Source of the DNA: Poriferisodalis sp965208485
Lineage (GTDB): Bacteria > Actinomycetota > Acidimicrobiia > Acidimicrobiales > Poriferisodalaceae
Assembly: GCF_965208485.1 (NCBI RefSeq)
Contig: NZ_OZ242344.1
Span: 2,232,001 to 2,296,000 of the forward strand
Direction: 5' to 3'
DNA: 64,000 bases
The notes below the pieces were generated by a model, which ran no database searches, was not told the DNA's origin, and worked only from the letters and a program-made list of their open reading frames with translations. The translations under genes and the position numbers were made by a program. Below, one piece after another: positions 52,961-61,050 of the stretch (its first letter is position 1; every line of letters begins with the position of its first letter).

Positions 52961-53048
52961 GGAGGGGTGGCAGAGTGGACGATTGCGACGGTCTTGAAAA
53001 CCGTTGAGGCGCAAGCCTCCGGGGGTTCGAATCCCCCTCCCTCCGCCA
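52961..53048 (+). tRNA. tRNA-Ser (anticodon UGA)
   Basis: The cloverleaf is clear. The acceptor GGAGGGG pairs with TCCCTCC (one G-T), then discriminator G and an encoded CCA (53046-53048). The D-arm is GTGGCAGAGTGG, the anticodon stem ACGGT-CTTGAAA-ACCGT gives UGA, a long variable arm (GAGGCGCAAGCCTC) marks class II, and the T-arm is GGGGG-TTCGAAT-CCCCC. It marks the right edge of an accessory stretch. Confidence 0.95.
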
Positions 53049-53115
53049 AGCCGTTCAGGCCAGTGGTCTCGTGACGGCTGGCGCAGCGATTGTTCGAAGG
53101 AAGGGAAACGACGCA

Positions 53116-53511
53116 ATGAAGAGGACGCCAGTCAACCCGTGGCCGTGGTCGCTGAACTTCGGTTTCAACCAGGCCGAGATCATCGAGGGAGCGAGCAGGC
53201 AACTGGTCTGTTCCGGTCAGACATCGGTCGATGCCGATGGCAAGCCGCAGCACGCAGGGGACATGCGCAGCCAGATGACGTTGGCGCTCGACAATCTCGA
53301 AGCCGTCGTCAACGCTGCCGACATGGATCTCACCAACATCACCCGGCTCACCGTCTACGTCACCGACATGGACGAGGCCCTGAAGAACTTCGGCGCGTTC
53401 GGCGAACGGTTCGGACCGCTGGGCGCAACCCCACCGATGACGTTGATCGGGGCCACCCAGCTCGCCTTCCCCGGACTCATGATCGAGATCGAGGCCATCG
53501 CCGCCGACTGA
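53116..53511 (+). CDS. RidA/YjgF-family protein
   Basis: The 131-residue protein starts at ATG 53116 (MKRTPVNPWPWSLNFGFNQA). VCSGQTSVDADGKPQHAGDM and ITRLTVYVTDMDEALKNFGA are the family signature; the conserved Arg of the active site lies in TRLTVYV. RidA enzymes hydrolyse reactive enamine/imine intermediates from amino-acid metabolism. Of interest given the nearby histidine-degradation genes, though it is not in their operon. Confidence 0.87.
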   Translation: MKRTPVNPWPWSLNFGFNQAEIIEGASRQLVCSGQTSVDADGKPQHAGDMRSQMTLALDNLEAVVNAADMDLTNITRLTVYVTDMDEALKNFGAFGERFGPLGATPPMTLIGATQLAFPGLMIEIEAIAAD

Positions 53512-53585
53512 GACACCAGGCCCAAGGCCGTCTTCGCCGCGGCCAAAGAGACTCGGCGGCAAGCTGTTGCCCCGCTGAGGCGAGT

Positions 53586-53852
53586 TCAGCGGTTTCGGTA
53601 GATGTCGCGGCGGTGGCCTATCCGGACGACTTGGATCACGAGCCGGTCGTCGATGACGTCGTACACGATCCGGTAGTCGCCGACCCGCACCCGGTACGCA
53701 GATGTTCCGGCGGTGAGCTTGGTGCAGCCAGGAGGACATGGCTCGTCTGCCAGCAGGTCGATCGCTGCCCGAATTCGGAGCTGGTCAGCGCGTTCGAGCC
53801 CGGCGATCGCCTTGACGGCCTGGCGGGAGATCTCGACCGTGTACTGGCTCAC
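53586..53852 (-). CDS. RelE/ParE-family toxin
   Basis: The 88-residue toxin MSQYTVEISRQAVKAIAGLE continues to YRVRVGDYRIVYDVIDDRLV and ends VVRIGHRRDIYRNR, with the basic residues and YRI core of RelE-type mRNA interferases. It is 12 bases downstream of its antitoxin. A truncated copy exists at 45706-45773. Confidence 0.88.
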   Translation of the reverse strand: MSQYTVEISRQAVKAIAGLERADQLRIRAAIDLLADEPCPPGCTKLTAGTSAYRVRVGDYRIVYDVIDDRLVIQVVRIGHRRDIYRNR

Positions 53853-53864
53853 TGATGTGCCGGC

Positions 53865-54116
53865 TCACTCGAGCCCGAGGGCGGCCTTGACCTCTTCCCA
53901 CGGCACGTAGTCATCCTCGGCTCGAGCTGCGTCGAGTGCGCGTCGGTCCTCGGCCTCATCGGCACGGTCGACGAGCTGGTCGAATGCGTCGGCGCTCAGG
54001 ATCACTGCGACCCGCCGGCCGCGCCGCGTCACTGAAATCGGCTCGCCGGACCGGCTGGTCTCAGTGATCACATCGGCCAGGCGGTTCCGTGCGTCGGTGA
54101 ACGCGATCTCCGTCAT
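53865..54116 (-). CDS. Phd/YefM-family antitoxin (intact locus)
   Basis: The 83-residue protein from ATG 54116 (MTEIAFTDARNRLADVITET) has the same DNA-binding signature as the copy at 45786. The TGTACA palindrome overlaps its start. With the intact toxin it forms a complete type II pair located beside tRNA-Ser and ridA. Confidence 0.87.
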   Translation of the reverse strand: MTEIAFTDARNRLADVITETSRSGEPISVTRRGRRVAVILSADAFDQLVDRADEAEDRRALDAARAEDDYVPWEEVKAALGLE

Positions 54117-54131
54117 GTACAAATTGTACAA
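54115..54131. promoter_or_regulatory. TGTACA palindrome at the intact antitoxin start
   Basis: ATGTACAAATTGTACAA, the same site as at 46036, placed identically relative to the antitoxin gene. Conservation in both copies supports an operator shared by the two loci. Confidence 0.6.
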
Positions 54132-54160
54132 CTACGGCACAAGGCAACCGGCTTGATTGT

Positions 54161-55054
54161 CTACCGGCTGAGCAATTCTCGGATCAGCGGCAGGATCCTG
54201 TGCGGGATTTCCTCGGCGACGAAATGCCCGCCGTCGTCAAAGACGTGCGCTTCGTAGTTCTGCATCTCCGACTTCCACGTCTCCAGCTCATTCAGCCGAA
54301 ATGCAATGTCCTTGCTGCCCCACAGCAGCAGAGTCGGCTTGTCGCTGAACGCTGTTCGGTCGTGCCAGATCGAACCCAGCCAGTCAGCTGCGCCCACGAT
54401 GTAGCCGGGAAGCGCAGCGCATGCTGCTCGCGAGGCCGGGTCGGGGAGGGCGTTGCGATAGTGCGACATGACCTCGGGCGTGAGCGTCTTGCGGTCAGCC
54501 ACCGCGCGGGGCATCACGCCTTTGACGAAGTAGTTGCGCCGGGTGATCAAGTATCGACCGAGAGGGCTCGCCATCATCTTGCTGAAGAACCGAAAATGGC
54601 GATCGTCGCTGACCGGCCAGCACCACGTATTCGCGATGACCAAGCTCTTCACTCGATCCGGGTGCTTGCGGGCGAAGTCCAGTCCTATGGGGCCGCCCCA
54701 GTCGTTCATGTACAGCGTCACATCTCGCAGATCAAGGTCGCGGACGAACTCCTCGAACCTCTCAGCATGTGCCCTCGGGTGGTGGTCTTCGTTGCGATCG
54801 CTCCGGGCGGAGAGTCCGAAGCCGAGATGGTCCGCTGCGACACATCGGTGCCCGGTCCGGAGCTCAGCGATCAAATGGCGGAACTCGAATGACCATGCCG
54901 GGTTGCCGTGAACGAAGACGATCGGCGAGCCGGATCCTTCGTCGACGTAGTGCAGGTGATGGCCGGATGAAGTCTCGTGAAATCTGCTCTCGAACGGGTA
55001 CATCTCGTCGGACACCCAGTCCGGCCGGCCATTCGTTGCTTGCCTGTCGCGCAT
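54161..55054 (-). CDS. alpha/beta hydrolase, haloalkane dehalogenase-like
   Basis: The 297-residue protein starts at ATG 55054. The oxyanion-hole motif HGNPAW is at 49-54. The nucleophile elbow is YMNDWGGPIG with Asp (118) instead of Ser, followed by Trp, as in haloalkane dehalogenases where Trp helps hold the halide. The catalytic His is in DGGHFVAEE (277). Length is normal. Epoxide hydrolases share the Asp nucleophile but usually not the DW pair, so dehalogenase is preferred. It is convergent with nothing in its pathway; the neighbour hutH lies 41 bases away in the same direction. Confidence 0.78.
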   Translation of the reverse strand: MRDRQATNGRPDWVSDEMYPFESRFHETSSGHHLHYVDEGSGSPIVFVHGNPAWSFEFRHLIAELRTGHRCVAADHLGFGLSARSDRNEDHHPRAHAERFEEFVRDLDLRDVTLYMNDWGGPIGLDFARKHPDRVKSLVIANTWCWPVSDDRHFRFFSKMMASPLGRYLITRRNYFVKGVMPRAVADRKTLTPEVMSHYRNALPDPASRAACAALPGYIVGAADWLGSIWHDRTAFSDKPTLLLWGSKDIAFRLNELETWKSEMQNYEAHVFDDGGHFVAEEIPHRILPLIRELLSR

Positions 55055-55095
55055 CGGGCGGAGGCTACCGATGCGCGTTGTACCGCTGAGGTGGT

Positions 55096-56619
55096 TCAGG
55101 CGAGGGGGGCGGCGGCTGCTTCGACTGCGGGGACGAGGGCTTCGTTGGTGAGCAGCTGATCGGCTGCGGCGAGCTCGGGGGAGAGCCAGCGATCGGGGCC
55201 GGGGCCGGGCACTGCGGTGCGCAGCAGGTTGAGCGCGGCTGCGGTGCCCGCTGCGGGTTGCAGGGGCGCTCGCAGCTCGATGCCACGGGCTGCTGCCACC
55301 CATTCGATGGCCAGGATGCGGCGCAGGTTGGCGACGGCCCGGCGCAGCTTGCGGGCGGCGCCCCAGCCCATGGACACGTGGTCCTCCTGCATGGCGGAGG
55401 TGGGCAGCGAGTCCACTGAGGCTGGCGATGCGAGGCGCCGGTTCTCGGCGCACAGGGCCGCCGCCGTGTACTGGCCGATCATCAGGCCGCTGTCTACGCC
55501 CGGATCGTTTGCCAGGAATGGAGGCAGGCCAGCCGACCGGTTGGCGTCGAGCAAGCGGTCGATGCGGCGCTCGGCGATGGCGCCGACCTCGGCCGCGGCG
55601 ATGGCGAGGTAGTCGGCTGCCAGCGCGACAGGTGCGCCGTGGAAGTTGCCGCACGACTCGACCCGGCCGTCTTCCATCACCATCGGATTGTCGATCGCCG
55701 ACGCCAGCTCCCGGTCTGTCACCTCGGCGGCGAAGCCGAAGGTGTCGCGAGCCGCGCCGTGCACCTGGGGGGTGCACCGGATGGAGTAGGCGTCCTGCAC
55801 ACGGTCGTCGCCATGACGGTGGCTGGCCACGATGGGCGAGCCAGCCAGCACCGTGCGAAGGTTGGCTGCGCTGGCCTGCTGGCCGGGATGGGGCCGCAAC
55901 GCCAGCAGGTCGGCGGCGAAGGCCCGATCGGTGGCCAGCAACGCCTCCACGCTGCAGGCGGCCACGATGTCGGCAACGCGCAGCAGCCCGGCCAGATCGT
56001 GGACGGCCAGGCACAGCATTCCCAGGATCCCGTCGGTGCCGTTGGTGAGGGCCAGACCCTCCTTCTCGGCGAGTACCAAGGGCTCGATGCCCGCCGCCGC
56101 AAGCGCCTCGGCCCCGCTGATCGTGCCCCCGTCACCGGTCAGGGCCTCGCCTTCGCCCATCAGCACCAGCGCAGCGTGGGCCAGCGGGGCAAGGTCGCCG
56201 CTGGCGCCGAGCGAGCCGTGCTCGGGCACCACGGGCACGACACCCGCATTGATCAGACGTACCAGCATCTCTGCCACCTGCGGTCTCGCCCCTGAGGCGC
56301 CGAAGGCGAGCGTGCGTGCTCGCAGGAACATCATCGCCCGCACGACCTCGGTTTCGACCGGAGGTCCCATTCCGGCGGCGTGGGAGCGAATCAGCGATTG
56401 CTGCAAGGCGACCCGACGATCGACGGGAATCGTGGTGTTGGCCAGAGCACCGAAGCCGGTGGAGATCCCGTAGGCCGGCTCGCCCTCGGCCAGGGTCTCG
56501 ACGATGCTGCGGGCCGCGGCCATCCGGTCGAGGGCATCGGCGCTCAGTTGCACCTGGGATCCGTGGCGGGCAACCGCGACGACATCGGAAACAGCGACGC
56601 CGGGGCCGTCCAGTTCCAC
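55096..56619 (-). CDS. hutH: histidine ammonia-lyase
   Basis: The 507-residue protein starts at GTG 56619, two bases after the iclR stop. It contains the ASG triad (139-141 in EHGSLGASGDLAPLAH) that forms the MIO cofactor, plus GISTGFGALANT, and SAMQEDHVSMGWGAARKLRR. It deaminates histidine to urocanate, the first hut step. It is co-transcribed with the IclR regulator, divergent from the rest of the pathway. Two damaged partial copies exist at 41264 and 51366. A tyrosine or phenylalanine lyase is the alternative, but the hut context decides. Confidence 0.92.
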   Translation of the reverse strand: MELDGPGVAVSDVVAVARHGSQVQLSADALDRMAAARSIVETLAEGEPAYGISTGFGALANTTIPVDRRVALQQSLIRSHAAGMGPPVETEVVRAMMFLRARTLAFGASGARPQVAEMLVRLINAGVVPVVPEHGSLGASGDLAPLAHAALVLMGEGEALTGDGGTISGAEALAAAGIEPLVLAEKEGLALTNGTDGILGMLCLAVHDLAGLLRVADIVAACSVEALLATDRAFAADLLALRPHPGQQASAANLRTVLAGSPIVASHRHGDDRVQDAYSIRCTPQVHGAARDTFGFAAEVTDRELASAIDNPMVMEDGRVESCGNFHGAPVALAADYLAIAAAEVGAIAERRIDRLLDANRSAGLPPFLANDPGVDSGLMIGQYTAAALCAENRRLASPASVDSLPTSAMQEDHVSMGWGAARKLRRAVANLRRILAIEWVAAARGIELRAPLQPAAGTAAALNLLRTAVPGPGPDRWLSPELAAADQLLTNEALVPAVEAAAAPLA

Positions 56620-56621
56620 GG

Positions 56622-57344
56622 TCAGGTCGCCTCTGCAGGGACGGACGACAGCGCGGACGAGGTGGCCATGGCCGCTTGGGTCACGGCGTCGGCCGCCGTT
56701 TGCAGGCGGTCGCCGGTGAGCCGATCCGCCGGACCCAGCACGGACAAGGCTGCAATCGGACCCGCGGAGCCGTGAATTGGGGCGCACACTGCGGTGACGT
56801 CGGGCTCGATGGCGCCGGTGTTGAAGATAGGAGCGGGGAGCGAGCCAGGTGCCCGCGGCGCAGCCAGCAGCGCCTCGCCGACCGCAGTGCCGTCGATGGG
56901 CACCGAACGGCCCACCCAGCCGACATGGCGAATGGCCCGGCGGCCTTCGACTGTGGCGATATAGACCGCAGTGTCGCCGTCACGCACGGCGAGGTACGCA
57001 GATTCTTCGGTGGTCTCGACCAGTCGTTCCAGCTCTGGCTGAGCTGCTGCTCTGAGCCGGGCGTACGGGCCGGACTGCAGCGATGCCAAGGCGGTGCGCA
57101 CGAATGCCGGACCCACCGAATATGACCCGGAACTGCCCTTGACGAGATACCCGCGGTCGGTCAGCACCCGCAGATGGCGTAGCGCCGTGCTGGCCGGCAT
57201 GTCTGTCTGAGATGCAGCTGCTGTCAGGCTGAGCTCACCGCTGGTGACGACCGCGTCCAACAGCGCCAGCACCCGTTCTGCCGAGCGCGATCTGTGCAGG
57301 GAAGTGACAACGTCTATTTCAGGTACTGAAATCTCTTGCTGCAT
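56622..57344 (-). CDS. IclR-family regulator of the hut genes
   Basis: The 240-residue protein has an N-terminal winged helix (TAAASQTDMPASTALRHLRV) and an IclR effector domain (ESAYLAVRDGDTAVYIATVE; PIHGSAGPIAALSVLGP). It is encoded between hutH and hutU on the hutH strand, and so is probably a local regulator responding to histidine or urocanate. A palindrome inside its first codons may be its own binding site. The ATG 57344 has no clear ribosome site. Confidence 0.85.
   Translation of the reverse strand: MQQEISVPEIDVVTSLHRSRSAERVLALLDAVVTSGELSLTAAASQTDMPASTALRHLRVLTDRGYLVKGSSGSYSVGPAFVRTALASLQSGPYARLRAAAQPELERLVETTEESAYLAVRDGDTAVYIATVEGRRAIRHVGWVGRSVPIDGTAVGEALLAAPRAPGSLPAPIFNTGAIEPDVTAVCAPIHGSAGPIAALSVLGPADRLTGDRLQTAADAVTQAAMATSSALSSVPAEAT
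57316..57332. promoter_or_regulatory. palindrome ATTTCAGgtaCTGAAAT near the hut divergent promoter
   Basis: Perfect seven-base arms, located within codons 5-10 of the regulator gene and about 80 bases before hutU. IclR proteins bind palindromes of this size. A second short palindrome, GTGTGgCACAC, is at 57374-57384. Both are operator candidates. Confidence 0.45.
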
Positions 57345-57345
57345 A

Positions 57346-57375
57346 TTGACAGCATAGGCCGCTGCTCACTAACGT
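57346..57375 (+). promoter_or_regulatory. candidate promoter for hutU
   Basis: TTGACA at 57346-57351 matches a consensus -35 box; TAACGT lies 18 bases later as a weak -10. It is in the 67-bp divergent spacer in front of hutU. Confidence 0.35.
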
Positions 57376-57411
57376 GTGGCACACCGCACATCTCGCAGTT
57401 CGAGGTCGTCT

Positions 57412-59103
57412 ATGGCTTCCAGCACACAGCACGCTGCCGCCGCCCCGCCCGGCGGGGTGAGAGCCCCCACCGGCACTTCGCTGACCTGCCGGAGCTGGCC
57501 CCAGGAAGCCGCGTTCCGGATGCTGCAGAACAACCTCGATCCCGACGTGGCCGAGCGTCCCGAAGAACTGGTCGTGTACGGGGGCACCGGACGAGCGGCA
57601 CGCTCGTGGCCGGCATTTCACGCCATGATCAGGTCGCTGACCGACCTCGCCGACGACGAGACCCTGCTGGTGCAGTCGGGCAAGCCGGTGGGCGTGCTGC
57701 GCACGCACGAATGGGCGCCTCGAGTGCTCATCGCCAACTCCAACCTGGTGCCCGATTGGGGCAACTGGGACGAATTCCGGCGGCTGGAGCATCTGGGTCT
57801 GACCATGTTCGGCCAGATGACGGCCGGGTCGTGGATCTACATCGGCACCCAGGGGATCCTGCAGGGCACCTATGAGTGCTTCGGCGCCATCGCCCGCAAG
57901 CGCTTCGGCGGGTCGCTGGCCGGGACGCTCACCGTCACCTCCGGGCTGGGCGGGATGGGCGGCGCACAGCCGCTGGCCATCACCATGAACGAGGGGGTTG
58001 CCCTGTGCATCGAGGTCGACCCTGAACGGGTCGCTCGACGCGTGGAGACCCGCTATCTCGACGTGGTCGCCGACGACTACGCCGATGCGCTCCGCCGCTG
58101 CGAGGAGGCTGTTCGGGCGCGCCGCCCGCTGTCGGTGGGGCTCGTCGGCAACGCAGCCGATCTGATGCCGCGCCTGCTGGCCGACAGCGTCGCTGCTGAC
58201 ATCGTCACCGACCAGACCTCCGCGCACGATCCGCTCACCTACGTGCCCAACGACCTGTCGCCCGAGGCGTCAGAGGAGATGCGCCGCAACCAGCCTGACG
58301 AGTTCATCCGCCGCTCCCGCGCGGCCATGGCCACCCACGTGGAAGCCATGGTGGGTTTCCTCGACGCAGGCTCGGAGGTGTTCGACTACGGCAACAGCCT
58401 GCGCGCCGAGGCCGAGCTCGGCGGCTACAGCCGGGCGTTCGACTATCCGGGCTTCCTGCCTGCCTACATCCGGCCGCTGTTCTGCGAGGGCAAGGGACCG
58501 TTCCGCTGGGTTGCGCTGTCGGGCGACCCGGCCGACATCGCCGCCACCGATCGGGCCGTGCTCTCCGAGTTCCCCGACGACGAGCCGCTCAAGCGATGGA
58601 TCACGCTGGCCGGCGAGCGGGTCGCCTTTCAGGGCCTGCCGGCCCGGATCTGCTGGCTCGGCTACGGGGAGCGCCACCGGCTGGGGCTGCGGTTCAACGA
58701 CCTGGTCGCCTCAGGCGAGATCAAGGCGCCGATCGTCATCGGGCGCGACCATCTCGACTCGGGCTCGGTGGCTTCGCCCTACCGCGAGACCGAGGACATG
58801 GCCGACGGCAGCGATGCCATCGCCGACTGGCCACTGCTGAATGCGATGGTCAACACCTCGTCGGGCGCGTCGTGGGTGAGCATTCACCACGGCGGCGGGG
58901 TGGGCATCGGCCGATCCATCCATGCCGGCCAGGTCAGCGTGGCCGACGGCAGCGACCTGGCGGCGCAGAAGCTGGAACGGGTGCTGCTGAACGACCCGGG
59001 CACGGGAGTGATGCGTCATGCCGATGCCGGCTACGAGCGGGCATGGGACGTGGCCGCCGAGCGCGGTGTGCAGATCCCGGCCGACCGACCGGCCGCGCAG
59101 TGA
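57412..59103 (+). CDS. hutU: urocanate hydratase
   Basis: The 563-residue urocanase starts at ATG 57412 with GAGG seven bases before it; an in-frame upstream ATG lacks a ribosome site. NAD-binding and catalytic stretches are visible: VVYGGTGRAARSWPAF, TSGLGGMGGAQPLAITMNEG, FCEGKGPFRWVALSG and RICWLGYGERHRLG with the active-site Cys region. It converts urocanate to imidazolonepropionate. First gene of the rightward hut operon. Confidence 0.93.
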   Translation: MASSTQHAAAAPPGGVRAPTGTSLTCRSWPQEAAFRMLQNNLDPDVAERPEELVVYGGTGRAARSWPAFHAMIRSLTDLADDETLLVQSGKPVGVLRTHEWAPRVLIANSNLVPDWGNWDEFRRLEHLGLTMFGQMTAGSWIYIGTQGILQGTYECFGAIARKRFGGSLAGTLTVTSGLGGMGGAQPLAITMNEGVALCIEVDPERVARRVETRYLDVVADDYADALRRCEEAVRARRPLSVGLVGNAADLMPRLLADSVAADIVTDQTSAHDPLTYVPNDLSPEASEEMRRNQPDEFIRRSRAAMATHVEAMVGFLDAGSEVFDYGNSLRAEAELGGYSRAFDYPGFLPAYIRPLFCEGKGPFRWVALSGDPADIAATDRAVLSEFPDDEPLKRWITLAGERVAFQGLPARICWLGYGERHRLGLRFNDLVASGEIKAPIVIGRDHLDSGSVASPYRETEDMADGSDAIADWPLLNAMVNTSSGASWVSIHHGGGVGIGRSIHAGQVSVADGSDLAAQKLERVLLNDPGTGVMRHADAGYERAWDVAAERGVQIPADRPAAQ

Positions 59104-59119
59104 GCATCAGGCGACACGC

Positions 59120-59689
59120 ATGACCGTTCGGGAGATCCTGCAGATTGGCCATCCGGCACTGCGGCAGCCGGCTGCGGCCGTGCCGCGTGCGGACATTGCC
59201 GGCGAGCGAACGCAGGGCATCATCGACGACCTCATCGACACGATGCGCCACGCCAACGGGGCGGGATTGGCGGCGAACCAGATCGGCGCGACGGCCCGGA
59301 TCGTCGTCATCGAGGTGAACGACAATCCCCGCTACCCCTACAAACCGCCGATTCCGCTGACCGTGGCCATCAATCCTGAGCTCGAGGTGCTCGGCGACGA
59401 GACCGTGGTGATCAACGAGGGCTGCCTGTCGGTGCCGTTGCGCGGCGACGTGGTCCGCTCGGTCCATCTCGGGGTCCGCTATCTCGATCGGGACGGCAAC
59501 GAGCACTGCGTCACCGCGCGGGGCCTGACGGCCGGAACCTGGCAGCACGAGTGCGACCACCTCGACGGCGTCCTGATCACCGACCGCGCCGACCCGTCCA
59601 CGCTGTGCACCTGGGAGCAGTTCGAGCAGCATCACCGTGACGCCTTCATCGAGCGCATCACCCGGTTCAACCAAAGGGTCGGTGTGTGA
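59120..59689 (+). CDS. peptide deformylase-family protein in the hut operon (proposed N-formylglutamate deformylase)
   Basis: The 189-residue protein has all three deformylase motifs: GAGLAANQ (47-54), EGCLS (100-104) and QHECDH (142-147), giving metal ligands C102, H143 and H147 and general base E144. ATG 59120 is 16 bases after hutU and its stop overlaps hutF as GTGA. HutF yields N-formylglutamate, which must be deformylated, yet no HutG-type gene is present in the window. Removal of a formyl group from an amino acid is the chemistry of this family. I infer that it replaces HutG; an ordinary peptide deformylase in an odd place is the alternative. The 10-residue insert NDNPRYPYKP near 68-77 is present in some second deformylase copies. 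Confidence 0.85.
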   Translation: MTVREILQIGHPALRQPAAAVPRADIAGERTQGIIDDLIDTMRHANGAGLAANQIGATARIVVIEVNDNPRYPYKPPIPLTVAINPELEVLGDETVVINEGCLSVPLRGDVVRSVHLGVRYLDRDGNEHCVTARGLTAGTWQHECDHLDGVLITDRADPSTLCTWEQFEQHHRDAFIERITRFNQRVGV

Positions 59690-61050
59690 CTGCCCACTAC
59701 TGGTGCGAGATGGCCTGGCTCGGAGGTCCCCGGGCAACCGAAGGCGTGGTGATTGGCGTCGACGGCGATCGCATCTCCGCTGTCTGTGCCGGTGTGCCTC
59801 TCCGCCCCGAAGGCGCCATCCCGCTGACGGGCCTGACCTTGCCCGCGCTGGCCAATGCGCACAGCCACGCCTTCCATCGGGCCCTGCGCGGCCGAACCCA
59901 CGTCGGGCGGGGCAACTTCTGGAGCTGGCGCGACCTGATGTACCGGGTGGCGGGGCGCCTCGATCCCGACAGCTACTATCGGCTGGCCCGGGCCGTGTTC
60001 GCCGAGATGGCGCTGGCCGGCATCGGTGTGGTCGGCGAGTTCCACTACGTCCATCACCGTCCCGACGGCGCCAGCTATGACGACTCCAACGCCATGAGTG
60101 CCGCAGCGGCGACCGCAGCCCGCGACGCCGGCATCCGCCTGACGCTGCTGGACACGCTGTACCTGCATGGCGGGCTCGACCCCGCGCTCGGCGGCTACGA
60201 ACCGCTCCGGCCAGCACAGTCCCGGTTCAGTGACGGCAGCGCCGACCGGTGGGCTGATCGGGTCCAACAGCTGGCCTCCACGATCTCGGGACCGATGGCC
60301 CAGATCGGCGCAGCGGTGCACTCAGTGCGAGCCGTCGATCCGCCGTCTATCAAGGTGGCCACCGATTGGGCCCGCGAACGCGGCGCCCCGCTGCACTTCC
60401 ACGCCTCCGAGCAGCCCGCAGAGAACGAGCAATGCCTGGGCGTCCACGGCATGACCCCCGTCGAGGTGATCGCCCGCGCCGGAGGGTTGGACTCGAACAC
60501 GACTCTGGTGCACGCCACCCATGCCGACGATCGGGACCAAGCGCTGGTCGGCGAGGCCGGAGCATCGTGCTGCCTGTGCCCGACCACCGAGCGGGATCTT
60601 GCCGACGGCATCGGACCCAGCGTCGGCTTGGCCCGTCACGGGGTTGGGCTGTGCTTGGGATCCGACTCTCACGCAGTCGTGGACATCTTCGAAGAGGCTC
60701 GCACGGTCGAAGGGGACCAGCGGGCGGCAAGCAACGACCGCGGCGTATTCGATACGGACGCCTTGGCTGCGATGGCCACCTCGGCTGGCTACCGGTCCCT
60801 CGGGTGGCCGGAGGGCGGTCGGCTCGAAGCGGGCGCATTGGCCGACTTCGCCACGGTGGGACTCGACTCAGTGCGCATGGCCGGCGCCGATGCCGACACT
60901 GCGCTTGCCGCGACGATCTTCGCGGCGGCAAGTCCGGACGTGCACCACCTGGTGGTCGGCGGCAAGACCGTCGTGCGTGACGGGCGTCACACGACCATCG
61001 ACGTTGCGGCGGAGCTGGTCGCAGCCATCACGGAGGTCACGGCGCCATGA
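59686..61050 (+). CDS. hutF: formimidoylglutamate deiminase
   Basis: The 454-residue amidohydrolase starts at GTG 59686 inside the deformylase stop. HutF motifs: LANAHSHAFHRALRG, VGEFHYVHHRPDG, PLHFHASEQPAENEQC, LVHATHADDRD and LGSDSHAVVDIFEEAR. It deiminates N-formimidoylglutamate to N-formylglutamate and ammonia, so this organism uses the five-step route. It is coupled to hutI by ATGA. Confidence 0.9.
   Translation: MTAHYWCEMAWLGGPRATEGVVIGVDGDRISAVCAGVPLRPEGAIPLTGLTLPALANAHSHAFHRALRGRTHVGRGNFWSWRDLMYRVAGRLDPDSYYRLARAVFAEMALAGIGVVGEFHYVHHRPDGASYDDSNAMSAAAATAARDAGIRLTLLDTLYLHGGLDPALGGYEPLRPAQSRFSDGSADRWADRVQQLASTISGPMAQIGAAVHSVRAVDPPSIKVATDWARERGAPLHFHASEQPAENEQCLGVHGMTPVEVIARAGGLDSNTTLVHATHADDRDQALVGEAGASCCLCPTTERDLADGIGPSVGLARHGVGLCLGSDSHAVVDIFEEARTVEGDQRAASNDRGVFDTDALAAMATSAGYRSLGWPEGGRLEAGALADFATVGLDSVRMAGADADTALAATIFAAASPDVHHLVVGGKTVVRDGRHTTIDVAAELVAAITEVTAP

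Noticed and set aside
54161..56014. Extending the dehalogenase-like gene to a 617-residue protein
   Set aside because: The added N-terminal part is an out-of-frame translation of hutH; ATG 55054 gives a normal family length.
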